64,000 nt of DNA from Cladopsammia gracilis (Eukaryota > Cnidaria > Anthozoa > Scleractinia > Dendrophylliidae), in contig JAJGOT010000201.1 of assembly GCA_022457155.1 (NCBI GenBank), positions 464,001-528,000 on the forward strand. The letters are read 5' to 3'. Positions 1 to 7,829 of this stretch are shown piece by piece. A program made the translations under genes and the position numbers. Within the stretch, counting starts at the first letter, position 1; every line of letters begins with the position of its first letter. Under the pieces are notes generated by a model. The model ran no database searches and was not told where the DNA came from. It worked only from the letters and a program-made list of their open reading frames with translations.

Positions 1-477
1 TTCTGCCCCACATTTGTCAAGAACAAGACATACGATGGCTTCGTGGACCGCGATCCGCACATCTTTGTGATTATCTGCCAACAGCATGAAATCGAAGACT
101 GGTTGAAGCTGGCGAGCTTCTTTTTCACAGGCACCAACACTTTATTCATTCTCGATGACTGCGCAGCCTCCAAAGATGTCAAAGGCCGCACAAGCCAGCT
201 GGTCAATCTGGGGTTCAGCGCAAGGCATGACGGCATATCCGTGTGGGTCTTGACACAGCAGATCACCAGCATTGCCAAGCCATATCGTGATAACATTGCA
301 GCGATCGTGCTCTTTTACACACCCTCCAGCAAGACAACTAAGGCCATCTTCGAAGACTATGCCGGCGAGCTCTCCCACGAGGAGTACAAAGAGCTTATCG
401 CAAGACTCAAATCCCGTAAGTATTCCCACCTGGTTTTCTCTCTTAGGCACCCGTATGGAATTGAGTACAAGGTTTAA
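1..477 (+). CDS. A32-type DNA packaging ATPase, copy A, 5' part outside window
   Basis: The frame is open from base 1 to the stop at 477 and matches the last 158 residues of the copy B ATPase. Walker A is outside the window. Walker B (TLFILDDC) and the VWVLTQQ motif are inside. The open frame begins at the window edge, so the GTG at 43 is not a real start. The gene is followed by a 57-bp A+T-rich spacer and the 202-aa gene in the same direction. Confidence 0.85.
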   Translation, partial: FCPTFVKNKTYDGFVDRDPHIFVIICQQHEIEDWLKLASFFFTGTNTLFILDDCAASKDVKGRTSQLVNLGFSARHDGISVWVLTQQITSIAKPYRDNIAAIVLFYTPSSKTTKAIFEDYAGELSHEEYKELIARLKSRKYSHLVFSLRHPYGIEYKV

Positions 478-534
478 GCACAATCAAGAGAATTCGAAAA
501 TTAAAAAAATACACACATTATATATATACCCCTG

Positions 535-1143
535 ATGATGGCACAAGCAGCTGAAGACCAGGCCGACTTGAGTGAAGTAATGCAGATGCTGGAGGCTGCC
601 CCTGATACCGCACCACAAGCTACAAGTTCTTGGGTGTGTGACGATGGCATTCCTGCCAAACGTGAGAAGCTGGCAATCCTTGTTTCAACCGGCAAGGCCA
701 AAGAATCTATCGGCGTGCAGCTTACACACGATCATGTGAAGCGCCTTTCAGACAAGGACGTTGACAAATACATCAAAAGGTACGAGGCCTATGTCGGCAT
801 CAAGACAACAGAATCCCTAGTTGATTCAGCCATAATGCTCTTGTCCAAAGGAGTTGGCATGGTGGTCGACCTTGATGATGTCAAGGAATTACAGAAAGAA
901 CTCAAAAATGATTACATCATCTACCAGGAGCTTTCAAATCTTGCTGGAGGTCTTGCCCTGAGATGCGGACGGTGGCTGGCACTTGCCAATGCTGCTCTCA
1001 TCACAACAAAACACGTCAAGTTTGAACGAGAGCCTGATCACAAGCCTGACTTAATAGAATTGGAACCACAACCCACACATCCAAGCAGAGACAGTGAAGG
1101 TTATCCACTCGAGGGCTTTGATGAAGTTGGGCTGGGACCTTGA
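535..1143 (+). CDS. Polinton conserved hypothetical protein, 202 aa (copy A)
   Basis: The ATG at 535 (or the adjacent one at 538) follows TATATATAC (521-529) by five bases, which decides the start. The product has an acidic Ala-rich N-terminus, a Lys/Asp-rich helical middle (HVKRLSDKDVDKYIKRYEAY), two moderately hydrophobic stretches (SLVDSAIMLLSKGVGMVV and GLALRCGRWLALANAALI) and a Pro/Glu-rich tail. I recognise the pattern from cnidarian Polintons but know of no assigned function. It is neither a protease nor a kinase by motif. It lies between the ATPase and a GGAACCTGGGC minisatellite, which begins just after its stop codon. Confidence 0.75.
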   Translation: MMAQAAEDQADLSEVMQMLEAAPDTAPQATSSWVCDDGIPAKREKLAILVSTGKAKESIGVQLTHDHVKRLSDKDVDKYIKRYEAYVGIKTTESLVDSAIMLLSKGVGMVVDLDDVKELQKELKNDYIIYQELSNLAGGLALRCGRWLALANAALITTKHVKFEREPDHKPDLIELEPQPTHPSRDSEGYPLEGFDEVGLGP

Positions 1144-1281
1144 AGGAACCTGGGCGGAACCTGGGCGGAACCTGGGCGGAACCTAGGTGGAACCTGGGCA
1201 GGAACCTGGGGCAGTAACCTGTCAGGAACCTGGGCAGGAACCTGGCAGGAACCTGGCAGGAACCCGGGCAGGAACCTGTCA
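1144..1281. repeat. GGAACCTGGGC minisatellite (copy A)
   Basis: About twelve imperfect units of 10-12 bp built on GGAACCTGGGC follow the stop codon of the 202-aa gene. They fill the gap to the next promoter motif, replacing the short A+T-rich spacers seen elsewhere in the element. Confidence 0.9.
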
Positions 1282-1323
1282 GCACACTTGTCAAATTTTT
1301 CAAAGCATAATATATACCCCACT

Positions 1324-1803
1324 ATGGCCACACCACTCGAGGCGATCCCTGAAGAAACTCAAACTCCAACACCAACTCCAACTCCAACACCTGCACGCGT
1401 TACCTCTGAGGTCCCGAAAACAAAGCCAGAAAAGAACCCCGGCCGTGTTGCTGCTGGCAAAAAGGTTGCAGAGTACAACCGCCGGGCCCGTGAAGCAAAG
1501 AAAAAGGCCGAAGCACAAAAGGCCGCAACCTCAACAAGTGACACCACAAGTGCCACAACAAGTGAACCCTCAACAACTGACACCAACAACAACAACAACA
1601 ACAACTCAATCTTTTATATTCTGGGAGTTGGGGGGTTGGCTGTCTCTGTTATGGGTGTTTATTACCAACGCGAAGCCATAATGCAAAATCTTGGCCACAA
1701 ACCAAACACACTGACCCCACCACCAGCAAATACACCTACCCCACCACCAGAACAACCACCACCTCGAATTCCGGTAAGACAAGGAATTAAAAAAATGGAA
1801 TAA
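1324..1803 (+). CDS. Polinton Thr-Pro-rich single-pass membrane protein, 159 aa (copy A)
   Basis: The start is the ATG at 1324, six bases after TATATAC (1311-1317). An in-frame upstream start at 1288 would lie before the motif, so I reject it. The order is a Thr-Pro repeat, a basic segment (PGRVAAGKKVAEYNRRAREA) typical of a recurring cnidarian Polinton family, a Ser/Thr-rich stretch, an Asn run from AAC repeats, one TM segment (IFYILGVGGLAVSVMGVYY) and a Pro-rich tail. The function is unknown. A membrane anchor in or near the virion is an inference. The Asn and Thr-Pro tracts make it prone to length change. Confidence 0.72.
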   Translation: MATPLEAIPEETQTPTPTPTPTPARVTSEVPKTKPEKNPGRVAAGKKVAEYNRRAREAKKKAEAQKAATSTSDTTSATTSEPSTTDTNNNNNNNSIFYILGVGGLAVSVMGVYYQREAIMQNLGHKPNTLTPPPANTPTPPPEQPPPRIPVRQGIKKME

Positions 1804-1836
1804 AAAATAAACACATATGTATACTGCACACAAACC

Positions 1837-2058
1837 ATGGCTGACAATAAGCTTGTGAAGTCTATCCTCGACGCCGCAACAATAACTGGCCTTGTCGCTG
1901 GTATTGGCTGGGTTGGCAAAAAGGTCGTCAAGGAAAATCTCACGGCCGACCCCAGCTCGAGTCTCATGAACTACGTGAAGTTCACTGCTGCCATGGCTGG
2001 GAGCATAGCTCTCAAGAAATACCTCGAGGACCAGAAGATCCTCCCTGCCTCAATGTAA
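1837..2058 (+). CDS. Polinton small two-helix membrane protein, 73 aa (copy A)
   Basis: The ATG at 1837 is 12 bases after TATGTATAC (1816-1824). The protein has two hydrophobic helices (ATITGLVAGIGWV and YVKFTAAMAGSIAL) separated by a charged loop, plus a short basic tail. I recognise it as a conserved small Polinton protein from cnidarians. The function is unknown. Its place between two other TM proteins suggests a membrane-protein cassette. Confidence 0.7.
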   Translation: MADNKLVKSILDAATITGLVAGIGWVGKKVVKENLTADPSSSLMNYVKFTAAMAGSIALKKYLEDQKILPASM

Positions 2059-2079
2059 ATCATATATGTATATACAGGG

Positions 2080-2514
2080 ATGGCCTCAATCGCTATTATG
2101 GTTGGTGGGGCAATTTTGAATGCCGCTGCTTTCACTGGAGGCAACTATCTCGCAAAATATCTTTCCGGCGACAGTGGGAAAGCCGCTCTGGATGAGAAGA
2201 TCAGACACGACAAGGCGTTAGAGGCCTATCAAGCGGCCTACGCTAAATATCAGAAAGACCGCACAAAGCTCCTCGACTGGATTGCCAGCAATGATCGGAT
2301 CAAATATCAAGCGAAACACAACTTTCAAGACACTGACCAAGCTCTAGTGCTCTACAACCAAACACATCCTACAGAGGAACGAATTCAAACACTCCCCAAA
2401 GAGCCCGAGTTCTCTGACTTCTATAAACCAGGCCCACAGCAGAAACAAGGCGAACTCTTGTTTATCGGCACTGGTGCCCTTGCTCTTGGATATGCAGCGT
2501 TTCGCTTTCTTTAA
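2080..2514 (+). CDS. Polinton two-TM protein with helical middle, 144 aa (copy A)
   Basis: The ATG at 2080 follows TATATGTATATAC by four bases. An N-terminal hydrophobic Gly/Ala segment (MASIAIMVGGAILNAAAF) is followed by about 90 charged, Lys/Gln-rich helical residues, then a FSDFYKPGPQQK motif and a C-terminal TM (LLFIGTGALALGYAAF). The FYKP-then-TM arrangement recurs in cnidarian Polintons. The function is not assigned. Both ends are hydrophobic, so a hairpin topology across a membrane or a lytic role could be considered. The stop lies in a run of A. Confidence 0.72.
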   Translation: MASIAIMVGGAILNAAAFTGGNYLAKYLSGDSGKAALDEKIRHDKALEAYQAAYAKYQKDRTKLLDWIASNDRIKYQAKHNFQDTDQALVLYNQTHPTEERIQTLPKEPEFSDFYKPGPQQKQGELLFIGTGALALGYAAFRFL

Positions 2515-2539
2515 AAAAAAAATATATATATATACAAAC

Positions 2540-2842
2540 ATGGGTCACGAAAGCCTTGCATTCAAAGGAGCCATCATAACCACTGCAGCTGTGAGTCTCA
2601 CTTGGTTATGGTTTGAAGGCATGTACGTATTACTTGGATCTTTTTCCCAGCCGCATGATGAAAGGCGTAGCCAGCCGCATGATGAAATACGTGAAAGGAG
2701 TAACCGGAGGTTTGCTAAAATACGTGAAAGGAGTAACCGGAGGCTTGCTAAAATACGTGAAAGGAGTAACCGGAGGCTTGATGAAATACGTGAAAGGCGT
2801 AACCGCCTACTCTCTGAACAGAAGGAGAAAGCTAATGTATAA
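2540..2842 (+). CDS. Polinton repeat protein with 33-bp internal repeats (copy A)
   Basis: The ATG at 2540 follows TATATATAC by four bases. The N-terminus is hydrophobic (AFKGAIITTAAVSLTWLWF). From about 2650 the DNA is a 33-bp tandem repeat (about four units of AAATACGTGAAAGGAGTAAC plus variable bases). In the ATG frame this encodes an Arg-rich repeat (IRERSNRR). In the next frame, open from 2613 to 2921, it encodes an amphipathic Gly/Val-rich repeat (YVKGVTGGLL). Either frame could be the functional one, the second if a frameshift near 2640 is an error. The function is unknown. An amphipathic repeat would suit a membrane-active or DNA-binding core protein. Confidence 0.55.
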   Translation: MGHESLAFKGAIITTAAVSLTWLWFEGMYVLLGSFSQPHDERRSQPHDEIRERSNRRFAKIRERSNRRLAKIRERSNRRLDEIRERRNRLLSEQKEKANV

Positions 2843-2845
2843 TAT

Positions 2846-3834
2846 ATGGATGCGAAACTCTCAAAGATATATTACAGCCCCAAAGGCTACTGGAAAGGCC
2901 TTGCTGCTGTCAAAAAGCTAGCTGCAGCAGCCAAGGTCTCTGAAGAGGTGGTTAAAAAGTGGCTCGTCAAACAAGCCCTTTGGCAAGTATATCTCCCTGC
3001 ACCACGCCATATCCCTCGGCCCAAGTTTGATGTCCAGACTCCTAATGCGGTGCATCAAGCGGATCTACTTTTTTTTACCTCACGACAAACTGCCATGGGC
3101 GAAAGATTTACAAATATGCTTTGACAGTTGTTGATGTGGCTAGCCGTTACAAAGCAGCAGAGCCCTTGACTTCGAAAGAGTCTGATGAAGTTTCGAAGGC
3201 GCTTACACGTATTTACAGGCGTGGGCCTTTGAAATGGCCACAACTGTTGCAAGTCGATCCGGGGACAGAGTTTATGGGAGCTGTGACTAAAGAGACTGGG
3301 GCTCATAAAACAACCATTCGCCGTGGGCGCGTTGATATCCACAGAGACCAAGGGATTGTTGAAAGATTCAACAGAACCCTAGCTGAACGATTGTTTGGTT
3401 ACCAGTACGCAGTTGAAATGAATCTGCCCTCTGGCCGTTCGACTGCTTGGGTTAAAAGATTGCCAGATGTTATCTCTGCCTTGAACAATGAAGTAACAAG
3501 ATTGACTGGCAAGAAGCCCGCTCAAGCAATCAAAGAGAAAGCCACCTCAGCCAAACCCGCAACCCCATATGCTAGACCTGTTGGGGTGAATGAAAAGAAG
3601 CTCCCTCCTCGGGTTAATTTGCGATATCTGTATTACCCCGGTGAGCTAGAAGGCGGTAGTCGACGGGCGACAGATCCGATCTGGTCTTTGAAAGTCTACA
3701 ACATCGAGAAGGCTGTCACCAAGCCAGATGCGCCTGTCGTGTATTATCTATACGACGGCCCCAAGCGCGGGTTTGTCCGTGAGGAGTTGATGGTTGTGCC
3801 TGAGGGCACTCAGTTGCCACCCGCTGGGCTGTGA
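2846..3834 (+). pseudogene. INT: Polinton retroviral-type integrase, one frameshift (copy A)
   Basis: The DDE integrase joins Polinton ends to host DNA. The start is the ATG at 2846, which overlaps the TATAATATATG motif. The N-terminal frame (2846-3124) carries an HTH-like helical region (YYSPKGYWKGL, EEVVKKWLVKQ) and the first catalytic Asp in HQADLLF. The frame then changes at or near the run of eight T (about 3069-3076). The second frame to 3834 carries the second Asp in QVDPGTEF and the Glu in GIVERFNR, with 34 residues between them. The C-terminal region (YYLYDGPKRGFV) is followed by the stop at 3834, which overlaps the converging PolB by 25 bp. No chromodomain is evident. The intact length is about 329 residues. 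Confidence 0.88.
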
Positions 3835-6800
3835 AACTCGATCGGTTCTGTGTGGATACCGTCTGGCAGCACCCAACGCTTGTCGTAATAAGCGGAAAGA
3901 CCCAGCTTGTGCTGTTCGTACGTGTACATGGCCCCGTTGTGCATTCGAAAGCCCCTGTTTGTGGCCATGTCCTTGTGGCCTTCAAGGGCTCTTTCGTACC
4001 TTTCCCAGCGAAGCTCGTTCTGATTCTTGTTGACGCCCTTGGAGGACATCTTGGCCTCGCCGCTTTCCTCGTCTTCTACGTAATAACACTTGCTGCACAG
4101 AGCGATGGCCCGTGTACCTTCCTTCTCAAGCTTGAATAAGCCCGGCTCTCTACCACTCCACTTGTCCCACGCCAACCAATTCTTCTTCTCCGCCTCGAAC
4201 TGCTGGCGGAGCTCCGGGCGAACTGCTTCTTCGAGAGTGTCAGTTGCAAGAGCGAAGTACATGCTGTCCGTGTCCATCTGGATGAGCTCGAAGTCGCGCC
4301 TGTCGATGAAGTAATCAAGGAACTCGTAGTAGAACTGCAGCATGCGGATGGCAAGTTGATACACAACAATACCGACTTGAAAGGGGCGGTTTATGGTGAC
4401 CTTTTGCTTGCGCAGCTCGATCTTGTAGGCCTCTCCGATCTCTTCGAGGTCTTCGAACAAGGGTGAGCGGAGATTCTTGTCGACCTCGTCCTCGTCAGTT
4501 GTGTACACAGTTCTTGTTTGGCGCTCCACGGCTTCGATGAACTTACCGTAGGCACTGTTGCCAAGGAGCTTGAATACTTCGGCAAGCAGTGCCTTCTCCC
4601 TGTCGGCGTCGCCTTTCCTGCGGCATTCGGCGACCTCGCGAACGAACCAGTTGAAAACCTTTTGCGGGTTGTAATCGATGGTGCGGTAGACTGCCGTAAT
4701 CTTGAGGCCTCTCTTGAGATACCACCCCAAGAGGGGTGCGTAGATAAGCATCTTTTTCGCTGACAACACACCCAGAAGCTTTTTCTGCTCGGGAAAGCGG
4801 GTTCGGCCGCTTTCTTGGAGGTAAGCGTGCATATGCTGGGGCACACATTCGTTGGGCACTGCTTGGTTGATGAAGAGCGGGGGAAACTCTTCGAACTGCT
4901 CCAATTAGTCCTGGGGGCCTTGATGTCCACCTCCGCAAAGCCGAACCATCTGCCTGTTCGCAGCTTATCTTGGATAACTCTCGCCGCCTCCACTGGGTCT
5001 TCGTAATGTACAACCTTCTCTTTACCGCAGGGCATCTCCTGCAGCATCGTGCTGGGGTAAAGGGAGTTAGCATCGAACCCCACAATCCGTTTCGTGATGC
5101 GAGCTAAGTCGCCGTATTTGTGAGAGCGGATGTGGGTTTCGCCGGCTACATGTTTGCGGGTGAAGACCAGGCTTGGACCTCCAACCACAGCCCCCTTCAG
5201 CATGGCATACGCTTCTGGGCCGGGTGCGAATAGTTGTGGAGCATTGCGCCCTCTCAGGCTGCCTCGCAAGACGTATTGCATCGATACCCCAGGCAAGGAG
5301 ACCGCATCTTTGAAGATGTCAACACCGAGGCTCGTGTAAAACCCCTTCATCGTTTGGAGAGCTTCGAGGAAGGGAGCCACATCGAGGTTGTTATAATGCT
5401 CAAGCCAGTCCCCGAAGGTCTTCATGCCTTTCTCGTGAAAGATGCGATTGCATTCTTTGTGCTCCTCAGGAGAAAGAATGAAGTCGTTTTTGAGTTGTGA
5501 GTACCAGCACTCGTGTGGGGGAAGCCCAGGGTAATCAAGCTTGTCAGGGCTGTCAAACCACTCGTATGGGAGCCAGGACTTGGTCTGTGTCGCTCCATAC
5601 GTCTTTACCCACTTGTCGTACGTAATGCCTGGGGCCAAATAATTCACAATGTCCAAGAACTTGTAGCTTGGGGTGTTGATGAACATGATGCGCCCCTCTT
5701 TCTCAGCGGCGAAGACCTCGTTCTCACCAGCGAGATGAGCGACAAAGTACTTGCGGATAAGCTTAAGATCGTAATGGCCTGAGTTGAATCCGACCACAGG
5801 AACTTGGTTGCACCATTTGTCGATGAGCTTGAGTTGCTTCTCAGGGAGAGTCTCAAGGTCTGGGGGCATATATTGGTCAGCCACAGCCTTGCGGATGGCT
5901 ACGGCTCGCCGCTCAAGAGAGGCATAAAACAGAGCGATAAGCTCGTCAGGGTCTTTTGAGCAAATGTACTCAGGCTCAGGGTTCAACGTGTCGGCAATGG
6001 AGACTGAGATGGGCACATGCTCGCTTTCATAAGAGAGATCATGTGTTGGGCGAGCTGCCTTGGTCTTGTCCTGATACGCTTCGAAGTCGTAGACGATCGC
6101 GTGTGGATAGGTTTTGTTTCTTTTCTGTGGGCAACGGACCTTCAACCAAGGATAAGGCCTTTCATGCTCCCACCTTTCAATCACGTCGTACCCTGCAGCT
6201 TGAAGCAACTTAGTTCGTTGCAGAGTCTTTTGGTAAGCAACCTTCCTTGTGATTGTTTTGCCTTTACGGTCAGTTGTGATCACTTCGTTTCTTTGTTCAG
6301 GTGCAGGAAAACACTCTAAACAACCATGCCAGAAACAGCCGTGAAACTGAAACACTGTCTTGCTTTCTGGATGATAGCCGTCGACTGGAGCCCCACAAAT
6401 ATACCTCTCACCGCCATGACCGCATCTGTGGTGGTGGATGTGCTTTTCGGCATCTTTCGCCACCCACTCGAGCCAACACACTGCCTTGACACCGAAACCG
6501 CCTTCTGGGTAAAAGGCTTTCTCAAAAGCTGACTCTGGAGGAAGGACACGTTTACCAGGGCAGTCGATTTTGGTTTGGCCTCGAGTACACGTCTTGACGT
6601 GGCGCTTCAAGTTATCAGCCCGTGTAAACCTCCCGCCACACTCACCACAAGTGTAATTGTTTGTGACTTTATTGAGATCGGTTATCAAGAAGGCGTGTTC
6701 CTCATAGATGCCGATGGTCATGGTTGAAGGGCCAACCTTGTCGTAATTCGCGGGGGAGTGGGCTAAAATGAAGTCACCATTGGGGAGAACAAGGTAGGCT

Positions 6801-7573
6801 GCAATGCCTTGCTTGAAATGCTTTTCGATTTTGGAGAAGTGCCGCAAAGTTAGCTGGTCTCGAAGCCTAGGATAAAGAGCAAAGAAGCTTTCCGCGAGTT
6901 CTCTGGTTTTGCGGATGTTGTCTCTTTTATGGGCTCCTCGATGGACAGCCAAGCAACGAAAGAGACAAAGATTGTCTTTGAAGTTGTCAAGGGCAATGAC
7001 TTCTCTTTTGTTGCGAAGCCAATCAGGAAGCCACCCGAGCCCTATTTGCAGAGGTTGCCGATCAAGCACGACTTTGACCTCGAACAGGACTGCGCGTTCG
7101 TAAACCCATTTGGTGTTAGGCCTTTTGAGTTTTGCGTTTTGGAGACGAAGCTCTTCCTGAGATTGCAACCACTGGCGGGTCTCGGAGAGAGTGGCTAGCC
7201 AAGGTCCGGGTCGATTGTTTTGATAAAACTGCCTCACCACGTCGTCTTCAGTGTTTCTTAACTCGACTGTAGAGATTAACCTGATTGCGTGTCGTGTGTG
7301 AACATGTTGTTTGATTTTGTTCAAAATTCTGGCGACAAGAGGTTTTTCGAGATCAGTTGTAAAACGAAACCGGACAATTCGTCTGCCGTGTTCAACCCAT
7401 CGATCAACCCGATCATAGACTTGAACAAATTGTTCAAAATCTAAGTCCTGTGGGTTGTTTCGAGGCTCTTCGGCAGGTTCGAACTGCTCAAGATTTCGTG
7501 CCTGTTCGTCCAGCCAAGCAATCAGCTCGCGTTTATCGTCATCACGCCGTCTTCGTTGTCGGGGTTGCGCCAT
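3810..7573 (-). pseudogene. POLB: Polinton protein-primed DNA polymerase B, one frameshift (copy A)
   Basis: The start is the ATG at 7573, three bases after TATATAC. The intact length would be about 1254 residues. In order: a basic N-terminus; a DNLCLFRC motif (about 200-207) with a later EEHAFLITD (His293) that resembles a cysteine-peptidase pair; a C2H2 zinc finger (309-329); an FHGCFWHGC motif (410-418); Exo I DFEAY (about 496), Exo II NSGHYD (597-602) and Exo III Y727/D731; and motif A DANSLYPS (834-841). One base is missing near 4920, so the first frame reads on wrongly to 4391. The correct frame (about 4904-3810) carries motif B KLLGNSAYGKF and motif C MDTDSMYF, plus the C-terminus. An in-frame TAA shared with copy B sits just at that point. 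It replicates the element from a terminal protein primer, by family knowledge. Confidence 0.92.
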
Positions 7574-7647
7574 TGCGTATATACAAGGATTTTAGTTTTC
7601 TTCAATTGGTTATGTCTAGCTTGCCGGGGTTTGAGGGAGGGGTATAG

Positions 7648-7829
7648 AGTAGTGATTGGGGAGGGACGTCAAATGCGGATTTTCAGAGCCCCAAATAAGC
7701 CGCCAAACGCCCGAATTACCGGGCCCCCAGGTCGAATGCAATGAGGCCTGGGGGCCCGGTAATTCGGGCGTTTGGCGGCTTATTTGGGGCTCTGAAAATC
7801 CGCATTTGACTCCCTCCCCAATCACTACT
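7648..7829. repeat. Terminal foldback palindrome of Polinton-1 (copy A)
   Basis: The left arm 7648-7731 and right arm 7747-7829 are reverse complements over about 83 bp with a single bulged base (GGGACGTC against GGGAGTC). The loop is 15 bases. Both outer edges read AGTAGTGATTGGGG into the arm; Polinton termini conventionally start with AG. The palindrome begins 75 bp from the PolB start codon. It could be the element terminal inverted repeat duplicated head to head, or a hairpin end. Confidence 0.9.

Larger units (their letters stand above)
1..7829. mobile_element. Polinton-1 (Maverick), copy A, right portion
   Basis: The copy runs from the middle of the packaging ATPase to the right terminus. 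Gene order is ATPase, 202-aa, 160-aa, 73-aa, 144-aa and repeat proteins, then integrase (all +), and PolB (-) converging on the integrase. A packaging ATPase, retroviral-type integrase and protein-primed PolB together define the Polinton/Maverick class. The right end is the ACTACT edge of a foldback palindrome at 7829. Reading frames are better preserved here than in copy B, so this copy is the better guide to gene structure from the ATPase onward. Confidence 0.92.

Noticed and set aside
1016..1331. Minus-strand ORFs with PGSAQVPPRF-like repeats
   Set aside because: Shadow translations of the GGAACCTGGGC minisatellite.
1187..1681. Plus-strand 164-codon ORF overlapping the Thr-Pro membrane protein
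   Set aside because: Starts inside the minisatellite, alternative frame of the 159-aa gene; the latter has the promoter motif, the TM segment and the basic family motif.
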